This document shows positions 1 through 6,592 of a stretch of DNA of 44,919 nucleotides, in pieces. A program made the position numbers and the translations under genes. This DNA comes from Pseudomonas spelaei (GTDB taxonomy: Bacteria; Pseudomonadota; Gammaproteobacteria; Pseudomonadales; Pseudomonadaceae): the NCBI RefSeq assembly GCF_009724245.1, contig NZ_WNNK01000035.1:1-44919 (forward strand), read 5' to 3'. Under the pieces are notes generated by a model. That model had not been told where the DNA came from, did not search any database, and saw only the letters and a program-made list of their open reading frames with translations. The stretch's first letter is position 1. The number at the start of each line of letters is the position of its first letter.

Positions 1-245
1 TCACCCCGGCAGGCGCTGATATCGGCACTGGCAGTCAGCCAAGTGATGCGGCCCGCATCACCCTAGCAGGATCCGATATCGGTGGCGGCTGTAGGTCAGA
101 TCGCTTGCCCTGCCCTTCTCTCTATATAGAAGCACCAACAAATCCCCTTCCATCGGACTATGGATTTATTGCTGCACCCACAACAACCAAATTGCAGCAT
201 TGCGACGTCAATCCTCTTCCCAAGGAAACACCGCACCATGGCTGA
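1..245 (+). CDS. 3' end of an upstream ICE gene (partial)
   Basis: A reading frame open from base 3 runs to a TGA at 243-245 and overlaps the next start codon (ATG 238) by 8 bases, which suggests a translationally coupled upstream gene. About 80 C-terminal residues are visible, rich in Pro, Thr, Ala and Gly, and no motif is recognisable. In related ICEs the gene before the TIGR03761 protein is often an STY4528-type relaxase-like protein, so that is the best guess from gene order alone. The sequence itself does not prove it. Confidence 0.4.
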   Translation, partial: TPAGADIGTGSQPSDAARITLAGSDIGGGCRSDRLPCPSLYIEAPTNPLPSDYGFIAAPTTTKLQHCDVNPLPKETPHHG

Positions 246-966
246 TAACTACCGGCTCAACATCGGGTCACTGCGCAGCGATGTGAAGCTCACCCTTCAC
301 ACCCACCATGCCGCTCGCATCTGGATGGGACGCCAAAAAAATGAAATCAAAGCCGGCATTATCGGCTTGTCCGGGTTCTGTACCGTCATCAACCGCATGT
401 CGCGCGGTGCACAGCAGGATGACCCCTACTCCGACTGGTGGATGATTCTTGTCGAAGAAAAAATCAACGAATCGAAGGAAGCACTGAAAACTATTGAAGA
501 TCGCCTGGACATGGCGATGGCCTCACTCCCGCCAGCTATCAGCATCAGCGAAAACCTCTCCATCCAACCTGTCAGCCTCCCACTGTACATTGCCAACCCC
601 CTCGGTTTTCAGGCCGTGTATTTGCTGACTAACTACGACGAAATCGTCAGACGCATTCTGCTGGCCCAGCACGTTGGCCTGATCGGGCGCCACGATATGG
701 AAACCTGGATCGATGAAGGTGCCTCGGTGCTACGCAAGTTGTTTGGCCTGGCCCAGAACTACAAATACTCCGGCGCAGCCCGGGATGACTTCGCTGCCAA
801 CAATGCCAAAGCTGAGGCAGCCCGCAATATGTACGAGCGTTATGGAGCGCTGCCGCAGAATGTCCTGGAAGGCACCCATCGTTCGAACTTTGCCCCACCC
901 ATCATTCGCGGCCACCAGCACACCGAGGTGGATAACGACAACTTCGATGATGCGGCCGAGGGCTGA
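238..966 (+). CDS. TIGR03761 family (PFL_4669-like) integrating conjugative element protein
   Basis: Protein of 242 residues belonging to the conserved ICE family TIGR03761, whose biochemical role is unknown. It is encoded beside replication and ssDNA-handling genes in PAPI-1/SPI-7-type elements. An in-frame ATG exists at 160, but I prefer ATG 238: an AAGGA ribosome site lies at 222-226, the 238 start gives the usual N-terminus (MADNYRLNIGSL...), and the earlier codons lie in the end of the upstream gene. No signal peptide or membrane segment is visible. The DUF3158 gene follows after 5 bases, so the two are probably co-transcribed. The family call is from recognition of the sequence and its context. 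Confidence 0.75.
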   Translation: MADNYRLNIGSLRSDVKLTLHTHHAARIWMGRQKNEIKAGIIGLSGFCTVINRMSRGAQQDDPYSDWWMILVEEKINESKEALKTIEDRLDMAMASLPPAISISENLSIQPVSLPLYIANPLGFQAVYLLTNYDEIVRRILLAQHVGLIGRHDMETWIDEGASVLRKLFGLAQNYKYSGAARDDFAANNAKAEAARNMYERYGALPQNVLEGTHRSNFAPPIIRGHQHTEVDNDNFDDAAEG

Positions 967-971
967 TAAAC

Positions 972-1517
972 ATGGGCCAGCCCAACTCCAAAGACGGTTT
1001 GCTGCAACAGACAGCCTTTCAGCCACTGCAACAGGAAGCCTTTCAGGGACTGCAACAGGCTGCCTCACTAAAAGGCCTTTTAAAGCCTTTTAAAGGTAAG
1101 GGGGAGCTGTCCCAGTTTGCCGATTTATGCCGCGCTCAGGAGTCGGGATTGAAAGCACTTGCCCAGGAAGTGCTGAACCAGGCCCGGCGATATCCATTCA
1201 CCCTTGTGCCTGTGCGGCTGACTGAACAGAACACTCAAGCCGGCACCCAGTTCCTCAGATGGCAGCAAGTGACAGACCGCCGAATGGGCGTCGGCGTTTG
1301 GGCAGACATGATGGGTTCATCAAGAACACCAGAACCCATGCTGCACGACTTGTACGCGATGGAGCTGCAACGCATCACCTTGAACATGCAGATGAGTTTG
1401 ATGCACTCCATCGCCAAGCAGGCCGCCGAATGTGCAGAAAAAATGGGCCAGGCACAGGCCGTGTACATCGCTCGCCTGCAGCAGCTCAACAACCATTCGC
1501 CATTACGAGCCCCATAG
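972..1517 (+). CDS. DUF3158 family ICE protein
   Basis: Protein of 181 residues. The core 'AASLKGLLKPFKGKGEL' and the following helical region resemble the DUF3158 family, which in ICEs normally follows the TIGR03761 gene. No enzyme motif is seen and the function is unknown; a role in element replication or maintenance is inferred only from its neighbours. The N-terminus holds three tandem copies of an 8-residue unit (consensus LQQxAFQ-like, residues about 10-33), which looks like local expansion of a Gln-rich helix. The start ATG at 972 follows the previous stop by 5 bases. The gene ends at 1517, just before the structured leader of the Rha gene. Confidence 0.7.
   Translation: MGQPNSKDGLLQQTAFQPLQQEAFQGLQQAASLKGLLKPFKGKGELSQFADLCRAQESGLKALAQEVLNQARRYPFTLVPVRLTEQNTQAGTQFLRWQQVTDRRMGVGVWADMMGSSRTPEPMLHDLYAMELQRITLNMQMSLMHSIAKQAAECAEKMGQAQAVYIARLQQLNNHSPLRAP
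999..1070 (+). repeat. Three 24-bp tandem coding repeats
   Basis: Three in-frame 24-base units (999-1022, 1023-1046, 1047-1070) share the core CTGCAACAG and encode LLQQTAFQ, PLQQEAFQ and GLQQAASL. They are followed by two shorter AAAGCCTTTT-type echoes. The third unit is the family core, so the first two look like duplications of it. Confidence 0.75.
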
Positions 1518-1520
1518 GAT

Positions 1521-1578
1521 CGTCTCCTTAATTTTGCGGAGACGTTGAAACACCGATTCACCCCAACCAACGGAGACG
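1521..1578 (+). promoter_or_regulatory. Leader of the Rha gene with competing anti-Shine-Dalgarno pairing
   Basis: CGTCTCC at 1521-1527 is perfectly complementary to two identical GGAGACG copies. One is at 1538-1544 and forms a local hairpin. The other is at 1572-1578 and contains the Shine-Dalgarno of the gene starting at 1583. The same 7 bases can therefore either form the upstream hairpin, leaving the ribosome site free, or mask the ribosome site. The pairing is seen directly; the switching is inference. Confidence 0.6.
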
Positions 1579-1582
1579 AGCC

Positions 1583-2425
1583 ATGACCAATACCACCAGC
1601 AAGTCTGTATCTGCCTCGACCACTAAACCCTCCACAGAGGTCAGCGTCGAAATTTTCGACGGCAAAGCCACGACCACCAGCCTGGACGTCGCTAAGCATT
1701 TTCGGAAACGGCATGACAACGTCATGCGCGATATCAAGAACCTCGAATGCCCCAGTGATTTTCATGCCCTCAATTTTGAGGAGATGATACGTAAGGTCAC
1801 TGTAGGTAAAGGAGCGGAGAGGGAAGAAAACTACTACCGCATGACTCGCGATGGCTTCACTTTGCTCTGCATGGGTTTTACCGGCAAGGAAGCCATGCAT
1901 TGGAAAGTCGCGTATCTGACCGCCTTCAACCGGATGGAACAGGTACTGATCGAACAACCCGAAAGCCTGGCCCATCAGCACCTGCTCAAATTCGCGCTGA
2001 AAACCCTGGAACTCATGCGCGACCGCACCCACGGGCGACCACCTCGGCCAAGTACCGAACACGTGGTGCAGAACTATCTCGCCGTGGAATCACTGGATCA
2101 GGCCTCGCCCGATCAAATCAAACAGGCCATCAACTTCCTGCAAGGACAGATCGTGGGCGAAGGCGCCGCCGCAACCACTCTGCCAGGTGTTGCCGGCAGC
2201 TCGATGGCGAAGGACCTCCTCTACGGGCTATTGCGCTCGACTCATGACGCTGAATTGCTCTTCAACTCGCTGTACGACAGCGGCGTCGAAAAGCTGGCCA
2301 GCGATGCTTTCAAAAATCACACGGCCGGGAAACTGGCCGAAACCTCGCAACATGCCAGGGACCTACTTGGGTACGTGTCCAGTCACGCTGCTCGTGATCC
2401 CTTCACCTACAAATCCAAACACTGA
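1583..2425 (+). CDS. Rha family (phage-type) regulatory protein
   Basis: Protein of 280 residues. Residues about 20-115 match the pRha domain of phage regulatory proteins: after a short tail it reads VEIFDGKATTTSLDVAKHF, then KRHDNVMRDIKNL, and later YYRMTRDGFTLLCMGFTGKEA with a W-K motif. This domain is common in prophage and ICE regulators and is assumed to act in DNA binding or lysogeny-type control. The remainder (about 120-280) is helical and unassigned. The gene sits between DUF3158 and ssb. Its ribosome site GGAG at 1572-1575 is part of a possible RNA switch, so its own translation may be controlled. The start ATG at 1583 is well supported. Confidence 0.8.
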   Translation: MTNTTSKSVSASTTKPSTEVSVEIFDGKATTTSLDVAKHFRKRHDNVMRDIKNLECPSDFHALNFEEMIRKVTVGKGAEREENYYRMTRDGFTLLCMGFTGKEAMHWKVAYLTAFNRMEQVLIEQPESLAHQHLLKFALKTLELMRDRTHGRPPRPSTEHVVQNYLAVESLDQASPDQIKQAINFLQGQIVGEGAAATTLPGVAGSSMAKDLLYGLLRSTHDAELLFNSLYDSGVEKLASDAFKNHTAGKLAETSQHARDLLGYVSSHAARDPFTYKSKH

Positions 2426-2435
2426 GGTAAACACC

Positions 2436-2897
2436 ATGGGTACGCCCGTACAAAGCTGGGAAGGCAACATCGGCTCTACGCCGGAATTTAAGGAGTTTCC
2501 AAACGGCAACAAAGATCCGCGTCGACTCGTGCGGATCAATGCCTATTTTGATAACTCAATCCCCGATGGCAAAGGCGGCTACGAAGATCGTGGCGGTTTT
2601 TGGGCAAATGTTGAGTGGTGGCACAAGGACGCCGAGCATTATTCGCAACTGTTCCAGAAAGGCATGCGCGTGATCGTTTCTGGACGCGCCGTTATGGACC
2701 GCTGGAAGAACGACGAGGGTGAGTTCGAAGCCTTGAAAATTCAAGCTAGCCGCATCGGTATGTTGCCGCATCGCATCACTGCGGTGACGCTGTCGCCCTC
2801 ACAACATCAAGCCGCACAGCAGTCCGGAAAACCTCAATCGCAACAGCAGCCGGCACCTAACGCTGAGGACTATCCAGATCCAGACGAGCCGTTTTGA
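2436..2897 (+). CDS. ssb: Single-stranded DNA-binding protein, ICE type
   Basis: Protein of 153 residues. The start ATG 2436 is preceded by GAGGTAA at 2424-2430, overlapping the stop of the Rha gene; the longer open frame upstream is a shadow of that gene. The protein reads as an OB-fold ssDNA-binding domain (N-terminal VQSWEGNIGSTPEFKEFPNG, then RVIVSGRAVMDRW and a KIQASRIG strand). A Gln/Ser/Pro-rich linker and an acidic tail ending in DYPDPDEPF follow, like the SSB C-terminal partner-binding tip. It probably coats single-stranded DNA during element transfer and replication. It is shorter than typical chromosomal Pseudomonas SSB and belongs to the ICE-specific branch. Confidence 0.85.
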   Translation: MGTPVQSWEGNIGSTPEFKEFPNGNKDPRRLVRINAYFDNSIPDGKGGYEDRGGFWANVEWWHKDAEHYSQLFQKGMRVIVSGRAVMDRWKNDEGEFEALKIQASRIGMLPHRITAVTLSPSQHQAAQQSGKPQSQQQPAPNAEDYPDPDEPF

Positions 2898-2943
2898 TAG
2901 GGGTCTTAATTTTCGCCCATTCGGGTAGCTGTCGGTGTGGAGG

Positions 2944-2976
2944 GGGCGACTCATCGTCGCCCTTATCTCATTTTCA
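2944..2976 (+). terminator. Hairpin after ssb, possible terminator
   Basis: A perfect 7-bp stem GGGCGAC/GTCGCCC (2944-2950 / 2956-2962) with a 5-base loop is followed by TTATCTCATTTT. It lies between ssb and the next gene. The T tract is interrupted, so termination is plausible but not certain. Confidence 0.5.
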
Positions 2977-3456
2977 ATGAACCCAAAGCAGATAGCGAAG
3001 ATGAACGAAGAAAAAAGGAACCCTACCGGATACGTTGTCATTGTTGCAGATCATCCAGTCTTAGGTCGCGTTTACTGGGCTTATGTTGATGAAAGCGAAG
3101 TCAATGCACCTGACTACTACGGACTCACTCTGGACCTGAAGCGCGCCTCGTGTGTGCCACTTGGATGGCGGACGGGTGAATACCATATGGGGGGACGTGG
3201 GGAGACTGATCTTGATACCTGGCAAGCCCGTCGATTTCGCGACACGCTGCTTGACGAATTTCGCCTCGATGCTGAATACCGCACCGACTTTGACGACAAG
3301 GGACAGATGACTGAGCACCTAAGCGGTAGCCTGGAGCGGCTCCGTGTACAAAGCGGACAATCCACGCAGGCCTTTATCGAGTGGATCTGCAGCACCGCTT
3401 GGAGGGACGAGGCTGCCACTTGCCTGCCGGAATCATCAAACCAATTGGTTCGATAA
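2977..3456 (+). CDS. Hypothetical protein
   Basis: Protein of about 159 residues, not recognised. It has a tyrosine- and aspartate-rich N-terminal half (GYVVIVADHPVLGRVYWAYV) that looks like a small beta-rich fold, and a charged helical half with LDTWQARRFRDTLLDEF. No membrane segment or signal peptide is seen. The start is uncertain: GTG 2935 lies inside a terminator-like hairpin, and ATG 2977 and ATG 3001 are both in frame without a strong ribosome site. I use 2977 as a compromise. It lies between ssb and the Rmf/CrpP-like gene in the replication part of the ICE. Confidence 0.55.
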   Translation: MNPKQIAKMNEEKRNPTGYVVIVADHPVLGRVYWAYVDESEVNAPDYYGLTLDLKRASCVPLGWRTGEYHMGGRGETDLDTWQARRFRDTLLDEFRLDAEYRTDFDDKGQMTEHLSGSLERLRVQSGQSTQAFIEWICSTAWRDEAATCLPESSNQLVR

Positions 3457-3516
3457 AAAATCGCGCCAATCGTCAACTCACAGGTTGTATCAAATTCCCA
3501 TTCGGCTATCTCAAGC

Positions 3517-3540
3517 ACGGAAGTTTAAAACTTCCGTTTC
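3517..3540 (+). terminator. Palindromic hairpin, probable terminator
   Basis: ACGGAAGTTT (3517-3526) and AAACTTCCGT (3528-3537) form a 10-bp inverted repeat around one base and continue into TTC. It lies downstream of the hypothetical gene ending at 3456. On the minus strand the arm is also flanked by A/T-rich sequence, so it could work in both directions. Confidence 0.55.
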
Positions 3541-3609
3541 TGAGACAAAAAAATTCCCTATTCGTGGTGCTACTGTCTGACCGACCTGTTCTTCGAGGAC
3601 CAATAGCCA

Positions 3610-3807
3610 ATGGCGCAATCTCGACCTTCTTTGAAATCAGCAGATAGGCGGCAATTCAACAACCCCCATGCTGCCGTGCAGACAGCTGGTGCAGATGCCG
3701 CCCAAAAAGGGCTACGGGTGTGCGACTGCCCCTATCAACATCCCGCCATGCGCGCGTCGTGGTTAAAGGGCTTTGCCCAGGAACAGCAGCTTGCGCTTGA
3801 CCTCTGA
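3610..3807 (+). CDS. Rmf/CrpP-like small protein (ribosome modulation factor fold)
   Basis: Protein of 65 residues. The segment from about residue 20 reads A..TAGADAAQKGL.....CPYQHPAMRASWLKGF. This matches the spacing of ribosome modulation factor (A..RGY.AG..GR....CPY.....RS.WLGGW): the Gly-Ala helix, the CPY motif, the Arg and the W-L-x-G-aromatic end are all present. The NCBI family name for such ICE proteins is Rmf/CrpP. CrpP was first described as a ciprofloxacin-modifying protein and later disputed, so no resistance is claimed here. A ribosome-binding or hibernation role is inference from the fold. ATG 3610 follows GAGG at 3595-3598. Confidence 0.75.
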   Translation: MAQSRPSLKSADRRQFNNPHAAVQTAGADAAQKGLRVCDCPYQHPAMRASWLKGFAQEQQLALDL

Positions 3808-4128
3808 CCATAAAAGCCCTTCCGACCAGGCTAACCCCGCGATGCCCTATCAGATAATCCCGTATGGGTGCGAAACCTAGCACTTCCACACGCTCCCGCC
3901 GCACAGCCTTTAAAGACCTAAGAGCGGTTAATGGCAACCGCAAAGCGCCTTGCTCCGGCATCAAATTCAACATCGTTTTTTGACAAGCACTGAAGGCTCA
4001 ATAGCCGATAAATACCAGGCCATTTCAGACAACCCCCAATGGCTAAATTACATATTTTATATGGAAATATAACCTTAACGGCATGGCACGCTGCATTCAA
4101 AACCGCGTAATCAATAAGGTATAAACTC
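3808..4128 (+). other. Intergenic region without a recognised gene
   Basis: About 320 bases, GC-rich at the left and AT-rich at the right (4044-4075). A TTGACA at 3980-3985 has no convincing -10 box at 16-18 bases. No structured RNA or repeat was recognised. The AT-rich end probably carries the promoter of the following small gene. Confidence 0.4.
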
Positions 4129-4341
4129 TTGCGCCGTCTTAAAGCAATGTTCAAATCAAGTCCGAGTCGTTGCTACTTCGCACTGTTAGATGCTGATGGC
4201 TGTTGTCAGGGTTTCATGCACTGTAATGTGCCACCCCGCGGTGAAGGCTGGGTCGAAGTGCGTGAAACTCGCTTGAGCTGGATACAACGCCCATTGCCTG
4301 CCAGTGCCCGGCTGGATTCCTTACCTGCACATTTGCAGTAA
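4129..4341 (+). CDS. Small hypothetical protein
   Basis: Protein of 70 residues from a TTG at 4129, with AAGG at 4117-4120 as a possible ribosome site, or 64 residues from ATG 4147. The body reads like a compact soluble domain (CYFALLDADGCCQGFMHC, then GWVEVRETRLSWI and a PLPASAR tail). It is not a family I can name. It precedes the topoisomerase gene. It looks more protein-like than the shadow frames around it, but its reality is not certain. Confidence 0.5.
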   Translation: MRRLKAMFKSSPSRCYFALLDADGCCQGFMHCNVPPRGEGWVEVRETRLSWIQRPLPASARLDSLPAHLQ

Positions 4342-4490
4342 GCCCATCCGACACGGTAAGCACAGCGAATTGAACCCTCGACTCCTCTAGCCTCAAAAAG
4401 CCCTCATTGTGCATTGACCTTTTCCCATTGAAACCCAGCCCACCCTAACGCGACAGTCCCTCTCTCTGTGTAATCCAGAAGGGAAAACCC

Positions 4491-6395
4491 ATGAAGCTAT
4501 TGATCATCGAGGCGCCAGGTAAGCTGAAAAAGCTCCAGCCAATGATGAAAAAACTGCGTCCAGGAGAAGACTGGCAGGTAGTTGCCAGCGGCGGGCACAT
4601 CCGCGACCTGCCAGCCAGAGGGCAGGACGACAGCATGATTACTACCGGCGTACGCAAAAATTACAGGCCGGTGTATGAGATCCTGGATAAGAGCGCCAAA
4701 GCCGTGCGAACGATCAAGGCCGCAGCGAAACAAGCGAGTGAAATCTACCTCGCTACCGACCCGGATCGTGAAGGTGAAAGCATCAGCTGGCACATCCAGC
4801 AGGTGCTGGGGGTTAAAACCTACAAGCGCATCACTTTCAACGAAATCACCCTCAAGCGTGTCGAGGAAGCCCTGGCCAATCCGCGACAAATTGATTTGAA
4901 CAGAGTTGCCTCACAGGAATGCCGTCGTGTTCTGGATCGCCTGGTAGGTTACCTGGTGACTCAAGAACTCCGTCGTTTGATGGGCAAACCTACGTCTGCC
5001 GGTCGTGTTCAATCGCCTGCTGTGTTCCTGGTCGTTTTGCGCGAGCGCGAAATTCGTAATTTTCAGGTGGTCAATCACTTTGGTGTGCGCTTGAACTTTA
5101 TGGCTATGAATCAGGACAGCGCCTGGAATGCAGAATGGCAACCCGTGCCGGACTTTGCGAGCAAAGACTTTCCGTACGTTCAGGATGCCAACTTGGCCCA
5201 ACTCGTCGCCAGTACACGCAATGTTGTCGTGGAATCCTGCGAAGATCGTAAGGCCGAACGCCATCCGCCGGCACCGTTCATCTCATCCACCCTGCAACAA
5301 GCCGCCAGTAACGCGTTGAAGTGGGATCCGGACAAAACCATGCAAGTGGCCCAGCGTTTGTACGAACAAGGCGTCATCACCTATCACCGCACGGACAACC
5401 CAAACGTACCAGACGAAGCCATGGAGGATATTCTGACGGTAGCCAACGTCCTCGGCGTGACAGCCGTCGATACCCGCCGCACGTTCAAAGCCGCCGAAGG
5501 GGCTCAGGAAGGTCACCCGGCCATCACCCCAACCCATTGGTCTGACAGGTCAGCCGGTGAAAACGACGACGAATTAGCCTTGTATAAGCTGATCTGGGTT
5601 CGGGCATTGGCCAGCCAACTCGAAGCCGCTGTGTTCGAGGTGCGCACGTTAAAACTGCTTGCGGTTGGGCCTGGCGGCAAAACGCTGCGTTTTACCGCGA
5701 CGGGTGAAACGCTCTGTCATCCCGGCTGGCGAAAACTGCAAAAGGGGGATGATACAGATGAGGATAAGGACACAGAGGCAAACAACCCTGTCCCAGCGCT
5801 CTCACCCAAGCAAATCCTCACCGTGCACACCGGCGAACTGCTGCAGAAGAAAACCCAGCCACCGTCACGCTACACCAAAGCCAGCCTGATCAAAGAAATG
5901 GAGCGGCGTGGCATTGGCCGTCCCAGTACGTTCGCCTCGATCTTGAAAAACATCACCAGCAAGGGGCTGATCGAGGAGAAAAGCCGCAAGTTGGTACCGG
6001 CCTCGTTAGGGGAAGAAACAATCGCCAAGCTTGAAGGGTTCTTCAGTTTCGTGGAGCTGGACTTTACGCGGGAGGTGGAGCGCGACCTGGATAAAATCGC
6101 CCAGGGCCAGGACACCTATGGAGCCGTCGTCGCACGCCTGCACAGCCGCCTGGAAGAGGAGCTGTCACAGCAACGTGGAATGCCAAGTGTGCCCATGGCA
6201 TCCGCTACTCGATCCGTTCCAGCAGGCGAGATTTACAGCTGCCCCAAATGCAATCAACCGCTGGCCAGGCGACACAAAAAAGGCGACGGTGGCTATGACT
6301 TCTGGGGCTGCACGGGATTCAAGGCGAATGGCTGCAAGGTCAGTTTCCCTACCTTGAACGGCAAGCCAAACTTCGATAAACCACGAGGCGTCTGA
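4491..6395 (+). CDS. Type IA DNA topoisomerase, ICE-encoded (topoisomerase III group)
   Basis: Protein of 634 residues that cuts and rejoins one DNA strand, here probably to resolve topology during element replication or transfer. The TOPRIM domain starts with IIEAPGK (Glu7) and has D-P-D-R-E-G-E at 90-96. The active-site Tyr is Tyr298 in VITYHRTDN, where His replaces the more usual Met or Gly of ITYxRTDS. RPSTFASIL in the second half is typical of the family. The C-terminus ends in a zinc-finger-like module (CPKC about 580, then WGCTGF...GCKVSFP). ATG 4491 has AGGGA at 4480-4484, which is complementary to TCCCT at 4457-4461, so weak masking of the ribosome site is possible. The gene position after ssb is typical for this ICE class. 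Confidence 0.9.
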   Translation: MKLLIIEAPGKLKKLQPMMKKLRPGEDWQVVASGGHIRDLPARGQDDSMITTGVRKNYRPVYEILDKSAKAVRTIKAAAKQASEIYLATDPDREGESISWHIQQVLGVKTYKRITFNEITLKRVEEALANPRQIDLNRVASQECRRVLDRLVGYLVTQELRRLMGKPTSAGRVQSPAVFLVVLREREIRNFQVVNHFGVRLNFMAMNQDSAWNAEWQPVPDFASKDFPYVQDANLAQLVASTRNVVVESCEDRKAERHPPAPFISSTLQQAASNALKWDPDKTMQVAQRLYEQGVITYHRTDNPNVPDEAMEDILTVANVLGVTAVDTRRTFKAAEGAQEGHPAITPTHWSDRSAGENDDELALYKLIWVRALASQLEAAVFEVRTLKLLAVGPGGKTLRFTATGETLCHPGWRKLQKGDDTDEDKDTEANNPVPALSPKQILTVHTGELLQKKTQPPSRYTKASLIKEMERRGIGRPSTFASILKNITSKGLIEEKSRKLVPASLGEETIAKLEGFFSFVELDFTREVERDLDKIAQGQDTYGAVVARLHSRLEEELSQQRGMPSVPMASATRSVPAGEIYSCPKCNQPLARRHKKGDGGYDFWGCTGFKANGCKVSFPTLNGKPNFDKPRGV

Positions 6396-6467
6396 GGTGT
6401 TCAGGGCGTGAATTAGCTGTAGCGCCCAGCCACGAGGTGGGGTTGGTTCGCACCTCCGACCTGACCA

Positions 6468-6489
6468 CCGGATGCATCCGGCGCCTTTT
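6468..6489 (+). terminator. Terminator after the topoisomerase gene
   Basis: The 14-base palindrome CCGGATGCATCCGG (6468-6481) is followed by CGCC and a run of six T, so it can end transcription about 75-90 bases past the topoisomerase stop. Just upstream a second hairpin, GAGGTG/CACCTC (6434-6439 / 6451-6456), resembles the second stem seen in the leader before position 39875. Confidence 0.65.
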
Positions 6490-6563
6490 TTCCCCTTGAT
6501 GTAAATCACCTCCATGGGCGTTATGCATTAGTACTGGATGATCATCGTCCCCATGCCCGACAT

Positions 6564-6587
6564 TCCTCTGCGAATCGCAGAGGAGGT
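6564..6587 (+). promoter_or_regulatory. Hairpin overlapping the ribosome site of the PcfJ-like gene
   Basis: TCCTCTGCG (6564-6572) pairs perfectly with CGCAGAGGA (6576-6584) around a 3-base loop. The right arm carries part of the AGGAGG ribosome site (6581-6586) of the GTG start at 6593, so translation should be reduced unless the hairpin is opened. A 6-codon ORF beginning at ATG 6589 overlaps the start in another frame. Confidence 0.65.
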
Positions 6588-6592
6588 CATGG

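Noticed and set aside
1235..2062. Minus-strand frame of 275 codons across DUF3158 and Rha genes
   Set aside because: Spans two well-supported genes on the other strand and resembles no protein.
3610..3807. Quinolone-resistance gene crpP
   Set aside because: The similarity is to the broad Rmf/CrpP family, and the resistance activity itself is disputed, so no resistance call is made.
3980..4030. Promoter with TTGACA at 3980
   Set aside because: The nearest -10-like box (GATAAA) is about 21 bases away, too far for a normal sigma-70 promoter.
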